Source: Duncaniella dubosii | GTDB taxonomy: Bacteria > Bacteroidota > Bacteroidia > Bacteroidales > Muribaculaceae | Assembly: GCF_004803915.1 (NCBI RefSeq) | Contig: NZ_CP039396.1 | Location: forward strand, 744,001 to 808,000 | DNA length: 64,000 bases | Reading direction: 5' to 3' | Made by a program: the position numbers and the translations under genes | The notes under the pieces: model-generated | The model's input: only the letters and a program-made list of their open reading frames with translations | Database searches by the model: none | Told to the model about the DNA's origin: nothing | Shown: positions 1 to 9,036 of the stretch, one piece after another | How the letters are laid out: each line of letters begins with the position of its first letter | Position numbering within the stretch: position 1 is the stretch's first letter

Positions 1-959
1 AGGACGGCATTATATGTGCCCGTGACTACCTCGGACGAACCCCGATTGTCATCGGCAAGAAAGACGGAGCCTACGCGGCCGCAAGCGAGACTTCCGCATT
101 CCCCAACCTCGGCTACACCACTGTCCGCGACGTAGGTCCGGGCGAAATCGTCAGACTGCGCCCCGACAGCATGGAAGTGCTCCAAGCCCCTGCGCGACGC
201 GAACAGATCTGTTCGTTCCTATGGGTCTACTACGGCTTCCCCGCAAGCGACTACGACGGAATCAACGTCGAATACACACGCGAGAACGGCGGCCGGAAAA
301 TGGGAGAGGAAGACCCCACTGAAGCCGACTGCGTATGCGGCATCCCCGACTCAGGCGTAGGCCATGCACTCGGCTATGCCGAAGGACGCGGCATCCCCTA
401 CCGTCGCGCCGTGCTGAAATACACCCCGACATGGCCGCGCAGCTTTACACCGGGCCACCAGTCGCGCCGCGACCTCGTTGCAAAAATGAAACTCATCCCC
501 AACCGTGCGATTCTCGACGGCCAGCGCGTGGTCTTCTGCGACGACTCAATTGTCCGAGGCACTCAGCTACGCGACAACGTGCGCACATTCTTCGAATGCG
601 GTGTCAAGGAAGTCCATGCCCGCATTTCATGTCCACCGTTGGTCTACGGATGTCCGTTCATCGGCTTCACTGCATCGAAAAGCGATCTCGAACTTATCAC
701 TCGCCGTATCATCAAGGATTTCGAGGGCGACGACAAAGCAAAACTCGATGTATATGCCACAACAGGAACGCCGGAATACAACCGCATGGTCAACGAGATT
801 GCCCGTCAGCTCGAACTCACAACCCTCCAGTTCAGCAAGATTGAAAATCTCATCGACAGCATCGGTCTCCCCAAGTGCCGCCTGTGCACCCACTGTTTCG
901 ACGGTTCAGGCTGCCACCCCGACGAGGCTTGGCGTGAAGACCATCCGGACGAAAAATAA
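1..959 (+). CDS. purF: Amidophosphoribosyltransferase, 3' part (5' end outside window)
   Basis: Reads in frame from base 3 to the TAA at 957-959, so the start lies upstream of the window. The family transfers the glutamine amide to PRPP, the first committed step of de novo purine synthesis, in the cytosol. Seen here: the end of the N-terminal glutamine amidotransferase domain (DGIICARDYLGRTPI), then the phosphoribosyltransferase domain with the PRPP-binding signature VVFCDDSIVRGTQ, and a Cys-rich C-terminal end (CRLCTHC). The signature motif makes the family secure. Whether this is the only PurF paralogue of the genome cannot be told. It converges on the minus-strand gene at 1165, with a long inverted repeat between them. 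Confidence 0.93.
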   Translation, partial: DGIICARDYLGRTPIVIGKKDGAYAAASETSAFPNLGYTTVRDVGPGEIVRLRPDSMEVLQAPARREQICSFLWVYYGFPASDYDGINVEYTRENGGRKMGEEDPTEADCVCGIPDSGVGHALGYAEGRGIPYRRAVLKYTPTWPRSFTPGHQSRRDLVAKMKLIPNRAILDGQRVVFCDDSIVRGTQLRDNVRTFFECGVKEVHARISCPPLVYGCPFIGFTASKSDLELITRRIIKDFEGDDKAKLDVYATTGTPEYNRMVNEIARQLELTTLQFSKIENLIDSIGLPKCRLCTHCFDGSGCHPDEAWREDHPDEK

Positions 960-1008
960 GCCGGCCAAGTCATCAGGGCAACTGAGACACTGAAATTCAT
1001 AAAACAAC

Positions 1009-1115
1009 AAAAAATAACAGATTCTTATTCGAGACATCCGAACAACGAAAGATTGATTGGCAGTACGCCTTTCGGCTTTCACGGATGACAGGTAATAAAA
1101 ATCTGTTATTTTTTT
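1009..1115. repeat. Inverted-repeat element, copy A, between convergent genes
   Basis: Arms at 1009-1029 and 1094-1114/1115 match at 20 of 21 positions and carry the core ATAACAGATT / AATCTGTTAT. The spacer is 64 bp. It lies between the purF stop (959) and the stop of the minus-strand PagL-like gene (1165). The same core occurs in copies B (11804-11976) and C (58780-58902). The ends are A- and T-rich on both strands, so it could serve as a bidirectional terminator. A MITE-like origin is the alternative. Confidence 0.75.
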
Positions 1116-1164
1116 ATTTCCCTACCCTTCTTTGAAGCCTGTAATTTCTTGAATCCACCTGCCA

Positions 1165-2400
1165 TTACCGGCGGTCATGGAAACGGTAGCCCACACCTAT
1201 CATCAGGTTATTGGGATTCTTGAAACTATTGAGCTGATAGCCGACATGAAGAAAGAAACTCCGTGCGAGATGTATTTTCAGAGCCAGCACCTGATAGAAA
1301 TTCTTGGCATCCGTGTTGCCAAACAGATTGTAGCCCATACCGGCATTAATCGAGAAAATAGGCATCACAAGCTCTCCGCGAGCCGAAAGCCCCCACGAAA
1401 CCTGATGGAAAAACGGCGGACGATAGAATTTCACCTCGTCCCCGTAAGTCCCTTCGATCCAATAGCTCCTTATATCCGAACTCTCGTCATATTGCACATC
1501 GAGCGACACTCCAGCCCGCAAAAAACGGTTGAAATTATACATCGGAGCGAAATTAAGGCCCGCGATACCGAAATGACCCGGCAGTTCCTCAGGCCCGTTC
1601 AGGTCGGCCACTTTTTTCCGCACAGCTCCGTAGATAACCAGATCATAGCTCAGATGTGGCTTCATCGGCTCTATTTCGAAATTGTCGGCAAGCGCGCCGG
1701 TCCTCCTGTCGCCGTTGAGCGTATACGTCACCCCTACCCTTCCGCCAAGCGTATTGACACCCGGATTAGGCAGCGCCGTGTTACCGTTTGAATAATGCGT
1801 CAGGTCAATTCCGGCCGTCAGATTCCACTTGGCATCCAGACGGTAGCTCAGCATGAATCCGAGATTGATATATGCGTTGATAGGCGACCCGACAATCACA
1901 TTGATCGGATTACTGTCCTCGTTATACTTCTTCCATCCGAACGATGCGCCGAAATTCCACTCGTAGTCAAACGTCAGCCCCTTTGCAAGTCTGACAATCG
2001 GCGCACCCTGAAACAGATAGGCCGTGACAGGCATGCCGGTCAGATTATTGGCAAAAAACGTCGTAGACCCGACACCGATGCCCTGATAAGCCCCGGGATA
2101 GAGACGGCCTGTGCGCGTGGTCTCCGAATAGCCGAACGAATATTTTAGATGCCACGACATTGCAGCGTCCTTTTCCGGCGAGCCTATATAAGTTCTTTTG
2201 ACAGCGTCCCGCGCGGGCGCGACATACGCTCCGCGCACATCCACACCAATATGATGTATGATCTGACTACCGCGACCACACGTATCTGTCTGCGTGGTTT
2301 CTGCCACGGCATCAACTGCACACAGCATCGCCACTGCCGTCAGCACACGGCGCACCAGCCTCACAAGCCGACTGATCTTAACGTTTCTATATCTTTTCAT
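1165..2400 (-). CDS. PagL-like lipid A 3-O-deacylase / acyloxyacyl hydrolase, outer-membrane beta-barrel
   Basis: About 410 residues with an N-terminal signal-type segment and alternating beta-barrel strands ending in an aromatic residue (VGYRFHD). The stretch LTHYSNGNTALPNPGVN carries the PagL HxSNG signature followed by the conserved NPG, where the His and Ser of the active site lie. The family removes an acyl chain from lipid A in the outer membrane. The protein is longer than typical PagL (about 150-190 aa), so an extra N-terminal or barrel region is present and the substrate is an inference. The ATG at 2400 is chosen because it opens a basic signal peptide; an in-frame ATG at 2418 also exists. 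The start overlaps the end of the upstream lipoprotein gene, indicating co-transcription. Confidence 0.72.
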   Translation of the reverse strand: MKRYRNVKISRLVRLVRRVLTAVAMLCAVDAVAETTQTDTCGRGSQIIHHIGVDVRGAYVAPARDAVKRTYIGSPEKDAAMSWHLKYSFGYSETTRTGRLYPGAYQGIGVGSTTFFANNLTGMPVTAYLFQGAPIVRLAKGLTFDYEWNFGASFGWKKYNEDSNPINVIVGSPINAYINLGFMLSYRLDAKWNLTAGIDLTHYSNGNTALPNPGVNTLGGRVGVTYTLNGDRRTGALADNFEIEPMKPHLSYDLVIYGAVRKKVADLNGPEELPGHFGIAGLNFAPMYNFNRFLRAGVSLDVQYDESSDIRSYWIEGTYGDEVKFYRPPFFHQVSWGLSARGELVMPIFSINAGMGYNLFGNTDAKNFYQVLALKIHLARSFFLHVGYQLNSFKNPNNLMIGVGYRFHDRR

Positions 2401-3540
2401 CAAGACTGAATTTATCATATTTCATTCTGAAATCGTAGGGCTGGTTCACCCTGACCTTTACGGGTATCTCCATTTCTCTGCCATCGGCTCTGTTTCTTAT
2501 CCTCAGATTGGCTATTGTAGCGATGTCGAGACGTTCGACAATAAACACGCCTCTGAAACATGTGTGAGGAGGCAGAGTAATGACATACGCCCTGTCAAAC
2601 GTACCTTCATACCACAGAGCACTGTCAAAAGCGGGCACTGACACCTGCTCGCCAAATGAAAACGGGACTTTCTCGCCCCAGAGTTGGCCTCTGATCCATC
2701 CCCCTTCCGGCTGATATCTGAAAGTCGGAATCTCCACATCAGGAAATCCGGCAGTATCGTCAAACCTCACCTTAAGGTCCGGATTGATACTGTAGTCGAC
2801 ATACACACGGCAAAAATCTGCGATTGGAAACCTATACACCACCGTGTCCGCCCTCTGATTATCAAAATCAACTGAAATCGAATCTTTTACATAGAGGCTT
2901 CTGATTTCTTCGTCCTCGTCATATCTGATACCGGTCACCTCATAGCGGTCATCAGCCTTCAGTGACGGGGCGAGTCTGAAACCGACACTCTCACTCTTGA
3001 ACGAATAACCGAGCGATATGCTCCCCTCGATCGTATGGCCGGTCAGATTCTTTATCGCCTTTACTGCAATCTGTCCCGGGCCGACCCATGCCAGCTCAAA
3101 CTCCGTCAAGGCATTCTTGAGTGTCATGCGCCTCACATTTTCCGGAGTTCCACCCCTCACGTCATAAAACGACGCATAGTAGCCGTCACCCCAGTTCTCT
3201 GAGTCGACAGCTCCTGCATCATCAAACCACTCTCCTGTGAAATTGTGGTCATATACGGTATAAATCGGGTAAGGCTCGTCAAGTTCATCCCACATCCCGT
3301 CAGGAGTAAAAGCATCTGCCCTCCAGTTTCAGGCAACATCACACTGATATGGTCAAGATATTTCGTAGGAAATGTAAACATAGCCTCCCCGCCGTCTGGA
3401 ATGTCAAGCTGACTTTCCGAAGGCGAAGGGACATCACTGACAAATATCCCGTCGTTACACCCTGTAAGCAATAAGGCTGAGACAAGAATGAGAAAGTTTG
3501 TGCATAATGTGTTCATAAGCAATATCTGCTGTGTTTTCAT
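2387..3540 (-). CDS. Hypothetical lipoprotein, reading frame broken once
   Basis: I do not recognise the family. The N-terminal part (from 3540, or ATG 3516) has a lipoprotein signal peptide ending in LLLTGC, followed by an acidic linker. The frame breaks at the CCC run 3319-3321 and continues in the next frame as ADAFTPDGMWDELDEPYP through to the stop at 2387. Adding one C restores a single protein of about 384 residues. The body is rich in beta-strand and aromatic residues, with no motif I can name. The start at 3540/3516 is preferred over more upstream codons because the promoter -7 box lies at 3587-3594. The gene overlaps the PagL-like gene downstream, so the two probably form an operon for an envelope function. 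Confidence 0.7.
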
Positions 3541-3586
3541 AATAACCGGCCTTGTGCCCGTGGCCAATCCAAGACCGGATGCCCCG

Positions 3587-3617
3587 CAAAGGTAACTAAA
3601 TAAACTGTATATACAGT
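3587..3617 (-). promoter_or_regulatory. Minus-strand promoter -7 box with adjoining 14-bp palindrome
   Basis: The minus strand reads TACCTTTG at 3594-3587, matching the Bacteroidota -7 consensus TAnnTTTG. Immediately upstream lies a perfect palindrome, ACTGTATATACAGT, at 3604-3617, covering the spacer and -33 zone where a canonical TTTG is missing. That arrangement suggests an operator used by an activator or repressor. The -7 call is fair; the operator role is inference. Confidence 0.5.
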
Positions 3618-3731
3618 ATTTTATCACACAATTTTATCTTATTTAATCTTAAATATATATCCCCGACACCCTCTCCGGCCAAAAAAGAGGCAAAAAGTCC
3701 ACACCAATGGCTCTAATTAAAAGAAAATTCG

Positions 3732-3765
3732 TATATTTGCAAGCTGAAATTAGGGGGCTTCCCCC
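3732..3765 (+). promoter_or_regulatory. secDF promoter -7 box and GC hairpin in leader
   Basis: TATATTTG at 3732-3739 fits TAnnTTTG, about 93 bp before the secDF ATG. No convincing -33 box is seen. The leader then contains a compact GGGGG-CTT-CCCCC hairpin near 3753-3765, which could affect translation or mRNA stability. Confidence 0.45.
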
Positions 3766-3831
3766 TTATTCCATGAAAACCGATCAATAAAAATCATTAA
3801 CTAACTATTTTTTAATACATCACTCAACCAC

Positions 3832-6710
3832 ATGCAAAGCAAAGGATCTTTGGGTAGTGTTGTTGCAGGCGTGATTGCCATCTTCATGGTGCTTATCTGC
3901 CTGTTCTACCTTTCATTCTCGCTGGTGACCAATCACTATGAGAAGAAAGCGTCGGAATATGCAGCCATCGAAGCGGCCAAGGACAACAACAGCCCTGAAA
4001 CTAAACGTAAAGCCTACAGCGAGTACATCAAGAACATCGCAAACGAAAAAGTTTATTTAGGCTATACTTTTAACGAAGTACAGAAACTCGGCGTAGGCCT
4101 CGGTCTTGACCTCAAAGGGGGTATGAACGTCACCCTTCAGGTTTCAGTCCCCGACATCCTTCGCTCAATGGCCAACGCAGAGGGCAACCCCTACTTCGAG
4201 CGTGCCGTAGAAAGCGCCGATTCGATCACACGCGCCAACAAGAGCAACGATTTCATCGACGTGTTCTGCAACGAATACCGCAAGCTCGATCCGCAGGGCG
4301 ACCTTTCAGTTGTATTCAAGGATCAGGTTAAGCGCGGCGACAGCTTCGACGCTATCAAAAACTCACTCCGTCAGGAAGTGAAGGACCGCGTAAGCAGCTC
4401 GACCAACGTTCTCCGCACCCGTATCGACCAGTTCGGTGTCGTGGCTCCCAACATTCAGGAACTTGAAAAGGACGGCCAGATTCTTCTCGAACTCCCCGGT
4501 GTGAAAGAACACGACCGTGTGCGTGAGCTTCTCAAATCAAGCGCCAACCTCGAATTCTACGAGACAGCCCAGTTCGCCGACATCGCCCCGATGCTCCAGA
4601 ACATTGACAACGCTCTCCGCAACGACACCACCGGCAACGGCAAGGGTCTCTTCGACTACTTCCTTCAGGTAGGCGGCCCGACAATCACCGTCGGATCAGC
4701 GCTCGACACCGCCCGCGACACCATCGATGCCATACTCGCATCGCCTGTTGCAAAAGGAATTCTCCCCGCAAACATCAAGCTTGCATGGGAATTCAAACCT
4801 CAGGTCGTACAGATCGACGACTCAGTTCGCGGCAAGCGCAATGTCAACATCTACCAGCTCGTGGCTCTTAAGACCTCTAACGGCAAGCCCGCACTCAGCG
4901 GTGACGTAATCACTGCCGCAACAAGCGACTATGACGCAATGCAGGGCGGCAACTACGTGTCGATGAACATGAAGCCCGAAGCCGCACGCCAGTGGGCACG
5001 CATCACTGCAGCCAACCTCAACAAGCAGGTGGCAATCGTGCTTGACAATCAGGTCTACTCAGCTCCTAACGTAAACTCGGTGATTGAAGGCGGACGTTCA
5101 CAGATCACAGGCAACTTCACCACCGACGAGGCAAAGGACCTTGCCAACGTGCTCAAGAGCGGTAAGATGGCAGCCAAGGTCGACATCATCTCCGACACTG
5201 TAATCGGTCCGTCACTCGGTGAACAGGCCATCCAGCAGGGTATGTGGTCGTTCGTTGTGGCCATCGTTCTGCTCATGATTTTCATGTGCCTCTTCTATGG
5301 CTTCATCCCCGGCATCATCGCCAACATCGCGCTTATATTCAACATCTTCTTCACATTCGGTATCCTCGCATCCTTCCAGGCTGTGCTTACCCTTTCGGGT
5401 ATCGCCGGTATCGTGCTCGCGCTCGGTATGGCTGTCGATGCCAACGTGCTCATCTATGAGCGTACCAAAGAAGAACTCCGAGCCGGCAAGAGCATCCGCA
5501 CAGCAATCGCCGACGGTTATGCCAACGCATTCTCTGCCATCTTTGACTCAAACCTTACCTCTATCATCACCGGTGTGATCCTCCTCCTCTTCGGTACAGG
5601 TCCTATCAAGGGCTTCGCCACTACCCTCATCATCGGTATCATCTGTTCGTTCTTCACTGCGGTTTATCTGACACGCCTTATCTATATAATGTGTGCCAAG
5701 ACCAAGCCCTTCGAGAAACTCACCTTCACCACCGCTATTTCATCGAAGATGTTCTCTAACACGAACTTCAACTTCCTCGGTGCCCGCAAGGTCAGCTTCG
5801 GCATCGTAGGCGCTGTGGTTCTCGTGGTTATCATCTCCCTCTTCGCCCGCGGTCTCAATCAGGGCATCGACTTCTCCGGTGGACGCAACTACGTGGTTCA
5901 GTTTGACCATCCCGTCAAGACCCACGAACTGCAGGCTCAACTCGCACCTCTCTTCGACGGTGCTCAGCTCAGCGTCATCACCATCGACGACGACACCAAG
6001 GTCCGCATCTCGACCAACTACAAGATCGACTCTGACGAGGAAGGCATCGACAACGAAATCACCCAGATTCTCTACAAGGGTCTCCAGAACGAACTCAACG
6101 GCATGAGCATCGAAGACTTCTCGACAACAAACGAGAACATCGGCATCATGTCATCGCAGAAAGTAGGTCCGACCGTGGCCAACGACATGCGCACCGACGC
6201 TTATATCGCAGTCATCCTCGCGCTCCTCGCCATGTTCTTCTACATCCTGCTCCGTTTCCGCAACATCGCATTCTCGCTCGGCGCACTCGCAGCTGTCGCA
6301 TTCACCGCATTCACCATCATCGGTTTCTACTCGCTCTTCTGGGGCGTCTTCCCTTCGCAATGGAAATCGACCAGTCGTTTATCGCCGCTATCCTTACAGT
6401 TATCGGTTATCAGATCAACGACACCGTGGTAGTCTTCGACCGTGTGCGTGAAAACGTCGGTCTCTATCCCAAGCAGAATTTCTTCACCACCATCAACTCT
6501 TCAATCAACTCGACACTCGGACGTACAGTCATGACCTCATCGTCAACCCTCCTTGTACTTCTCTGTATCTTCATCCTCGGTGGTGATGCCATCCGCTCAT
6601 TCGTATTCGCAATGATATTCGGTGTAATCATCGGCACACTCGCCACAATCTACCTGGCAGCTCCCGTAGCCTACATCACCGACAGCCGCCGCAATGCCAA
6701 GAAGGCATAA
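3832..6710 (+). CDS. secDF: Protein translocase subunit SecDF (fused), one apparent frameshift
   Basis: Fused SecD-SecF membrane protein that uses the proton gradient to help Sec-dependent export. Seen: an N-terminal helix, the SecD motif LGLDLKGGMNV, a long periplasmic domain, the central block GMAVDANVLIYERTKEELR, a second half beginning GIDFSGGRNYVVQF (SecF), and a final block INDTVVVFDRVREN. The frame breaks at the CCC run 6351-6353. Adding one C gives a continuous protein of 959 residues joining FWGVFP to FAMEIDQSFIAAIL, the expected SecF sequence. Because secDF is a housekeeping gene, a sequencing or assembly error is much likelier than a pseudogene. It is monocistronic, followed by a strong terminator. 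Confidence 0.95.
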
Positions 6711-6743
6711 AGCACAGCGCTGACGAATTACTCAAACAGAAAA

Positions 6744-6786
6744 CTCACTGTCCGCGACGATTTACCCGTCGGACAGTGAGTTTTTT
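6744..6786 (+). terminator. Rho-independent terminator after secDF
   Basis: Perfect 11-bp stem CTCACTGTCCG / CGGACAGTGAG followed by six T. The A-rich left flank could let it work from the other strand too. Confidence 0.88.
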
Positions 6787-6812
6787 CAATTCAAACATAT
6801 TCCGCTGAAACC

Positions 6813-7328
6813 ATGAACCGAAAAATATATCTGACATCATACCAATCGCCATGCGGAACACTGGAGCTTGGCAGCTGCGACGGCAGGCTCTGCCTCTGTG
6901 ACTGGACAGCCCGACAGCGACACACAGACATCGTCATACGGATTGCCAAAGGTCTCGGCTGCGGGACGGAATCGGGTGTATCAGCCTGTACTGAAGAAAC
7001 CATAAAGCAGCTCGACGACTACTTCTCCGGGAAACGGACCGAATTTGACATCCCTCTGCTCTTTGTCGGAACTCCGTTTCAAAAAGAAGTGTGGCGACAC
7101 CTCCTCGACATCCCCTACGCCACGACCGAATCATACTCGTCGCTGTCACTGCGCGTTGGCAATCCCACTGCAGTGAGAGCCGTGGCCAACGCCAACGGAG
7201 CAAACGCAATTTCAATCTTCGTCCCGTGTCACAGAGTCATAGGCAGCAGTGGCTCTCTGACCGGCTATGCAGGTGGTCTCGCCGCCAAACAGTTCCTTCT
7301 CGACCTCGAACAGAAAACGCCCGGCTGA
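6813..7328 (+). CDS. ogt: Methylated-DNA--[protein]-cysteine S-methyltransferase
   Basis: 171 residues, the usual size of Ogt-type suicide repair proteins. They transfer the methyl group of O6-methylguanine onto their own cysteine. The signature FVPCHRVIGSSG is present with acceptor Cys139, preceded by the DNA-binding helix-turn-helix region (GTPFQKEVWRHLLDIPYATTESYSSLS is the conserved block spanning about 87-113) and followed by LTGYAGGLAAKQFLL. Flanked by terminators on both sides, so it appears monocistronic. Confidence 0.93.
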   Translation: MNRKIYLTSYQSPCGTLELGSCDGRLCLCDWTARQRHTDIVIRIAKGLGCGTESGVSACTEETIKQLDDYFSGKRTEFDIPLLFVGTPFQKEVWRHLLDIPYATTESYSSLSLRVGNPTAVRAVANANGANAISIFVPCHRVIGSSGSLTGYAGGLAAKQFLLDLEQKTPG

Positions 7329-7356
7329 GCATCCACACTCAGACCGGGCGTTGTTT
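7318..7356 (+). terminator. Terminator overlapping the ogt stop codon
   Basis: CGCCCGG-CTGAG pairs with CTCAG-A-CCGGGCG, followed by TTGTTT. The left arm includes the last codons and the TGA of ogt. It also separates ogt from the convergent minus-strand gene ending at 7387. Confidence 0.75.
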
Positions 7357-7386
7357 CTACAAAGGATGTTTCTGATAAGAGACCTG

Positions 7387-8418
7387 TTATTTAGCCGGCT
7401 CCATAGCCTTGGCCACATCATTGCGGAGATCATCGTTCTGCTTGTCGCGGCTGATGATCTTACCGTCAGGGCCAAAGAGAATGATACAGGGAATACCCTG
7501 AATGCCATAGATTTCTGTCGGGATGCTCTGGGCATTGAGAATGTTCTTCCAAGGAAGTTCGTGAGACTCTATGCCTTTGAGAGTGTCCTCAGGCTTATCC
7601 CAGACAGCAACACCGATGACTTCAAGACCTTTTGGACCATATTCCTTGTAAAGATCCTTGATGACGGCTGTCTGACGGATGCACGGACCGCACCAGCTGG
7701 CCCAGAAATCGACGAGCACATATTTGCCTTTGCCCACATAGTCGCTGAGACGGAAAGTGGAGTCATTGTAGGTCACTTCGAAATCCTTGAACATCTTGCC
7801 TTCAGATGTCTCCTCCTGATTGATAAATGCCTGACGCATCTTCTGGATACGCTTGTATTCGCCAAGCGACGGATGTGCGGCTATAGCCGAGTCAAGCTGA
7901 GCGAGGTTCATCCTGCGGGCGGGACCGTAGACAAAGTAATAATACCCGAGAGGGTTATCCATATTCTCTTCCCTGAGCTTGTCTTCCGCGTCATTGATGC
8001 GGGTCTGGAATTCCTCGTAGCGCGACTGCTGCACTGAGTCAGGAAGATTGCGGAACTCCTCGATGGCAGCCATGCGCTCGGTCCAGTAAGCCTGATTCTT
8101 CGCATTAAGCTCACCGCCCTCGACAGCTCCGTTCTCAACGAGAATCGAATCTGCTTCAAGATAGAAGTCTCCGAACCCCTTGCCGTCTATCGATAGAGCG
8201 ACGAGACGTGGAGCATCGATTTTGCCGGTAAATGTGGCCACACCGCCGGCCACTACCGCACTGTCAAGCTTCTCCTCCGTATCGAAGTCGATGATATAGG
8301 CAGTCTTGTCATTTAGATTCTCGTCTGTGTTGACAGTCACTACATAGCTTGATTTCGAGTCCTGCGAGCAGGAAGCCAGCATCAGCATGCCGGCTGCATA
8401 AAATAACGATCGTTTCAT
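7387..8418 (-). CDS. TlpA-like thioredoxin-fold lipoprotein with N-terminal DUF4369-like domain
   Basis: 343 residues. The signal peptide ends in the lipobox LASC (Cys17), so it is a lipid-anchored periplasmic or outer-membrane protein. Residues 25-100 form a beta-rich domain of the DUF4369 type common in Bacteroidota, followed by a helical, charged linker (110-205). The C-terminal thioredoxin domain carries WASWCGPC (active CxxC at 243-246) and the cis-proline segment IQGIPCIILF. Family members reduce or oxidise envelope protein cysteines or serve cytochrome maturation; which applies here cannot be told. A cysteine next to the cis-Pro (GIPC) is unusual. Proximity to the divergent cydAB operon is suggestive only. 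Confidence 0.85.
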   Translation of the reverse strand: MKRSLFYAAGMLMLASCSQDSKSSYVVTVNTDENLNDKTAYIIDFDTEEKLDSAVVAGGVATFTGKIDAPRLVALSIDGKGFGDFYLEADSILVENGAVEGGELNAKNQAYWTERMAAIEEFRNLPDSVQQSRYEEFQTRINDAEDKLREENMDNPLGYYYFVYGPARRMNLAQLDSAIAAHPSLGEYKRIQKMRQAFINQEETSEGKMFKDFEVTYNDSTFRLSDYVGKGKYVLVDFWASWCGPCIRQTAVIKDLYKEYGPKGLEVIGVAVWDKPEDTLKGIESHELPWKNILNAQSIPTEIYGIQGIPCIILFGPDGKIISRDKQNDDLRNDVAKAMEPAK

Positions 8419-8532
8419 TTTTAGTTTGTAAATAAATTCTATTGAGTTACAGATTCAAGGCATTATTCAGGACACATGCCACATGGTCTGACACGGGTGG
8501 ATTCCGTCAGGCCGCCGGCACATTTCACTGCG

Positions 8533-8540
8533 CAAAGATA
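8533..8540 (-). promoter_or_regulatory. Minus-strand promoter -7 box for the TlpA-like gene
   Basis: The minus strand reads TATCTTTG (CAAAGATA on the plus strand), followed by GC, about 115 bp before the start codon at 8418. No well-spaced -33 box. A weaker plus-strand box, TATATTCG, lies at 8618-8625 in front of the DUF4492 gene, so the 286-bp gap holds divergent promoters. Confidence 0.5.
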
Positions 8541-8704
8541 AGTTTTTATCCCAACATCTTAAAATTATCCAAACTGTTAAATAACAGCAAAAAAATCAAT
8601 ATCAATAAAAAAAATCGTATATTCGCCTCCGACATTAATCATCAATAGAGTGTTATAGGAAAATAACATCGTTCACAAAACACGCCGCAACAAGGCTGAC
8701 CGGC

Positions 8705-8962
8705 ATGGCAGAAAAAAACTCACATCCAACAGACAGGCTCTTCTCACGTTTCCCGGCATGGCCCGGAAAGGTGGTGAGATTCTATGCCGACGGTTTCCGC
8801 AGCATGACGGTCGGGAAAAAACTATGGCTGCTGATACTCATCAAACTGTTTATTATTTTCTTTATCTTCAAACTGTTTTTCTTCCCCGACATTCTCAAAC
8901 GCGACTACGACAACGACACCGCAAGGGCCGAAGCCGTCCGCTCCTCACTCCTCAACCGCTGA
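8705..8962 (+). CDS. DUF4492 small membrane protein upstream of cydAB
   Basis: 85 residues with one strongly hydrophobic helix (about residues 39-59) after the block FYADGFRSMTVGKKLW, which is the DUF4492 signature. In Bacteroidota this small protein sits directly in front of the cytochrome bd genes. By position and topology it could be an accessory or assembly subunit like CydX/CydH, but that is inference; its sequence is not CydX-like. Separated from cydA by 74 bp and co-oriented, so probably the first gene of the bd operon. Confidence 0.85.
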   Translation: MAEKNSHPTDRLFSRFPAWPGKVVRFYADGFRSMTVGKKLWLLILIKLFIIFFIFKLFFFPDILKRDYDNDTARAEAVRSSLLNR

Positions 8963-9036
8963 AAAACGACTGTACAGACCAAAAACTCTGACTCACAACT
9001 TTAACTATTTTACTAACCACATCTCACTTAAATCTT

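Noticed and set aside
3157..3627. Separate small gene on the minus strand plus a second gene 2387-3295
   Set aside because: Joined by adding one C at 3319-3321 into one lipoprotein; the two frames continue one sequence.
6360..6710. Independent 116-residue membrane protein after secD
   Set aside because: It is the C-terminal end of SecF; one added C at 6351-6353 restores the SecDF fusion.
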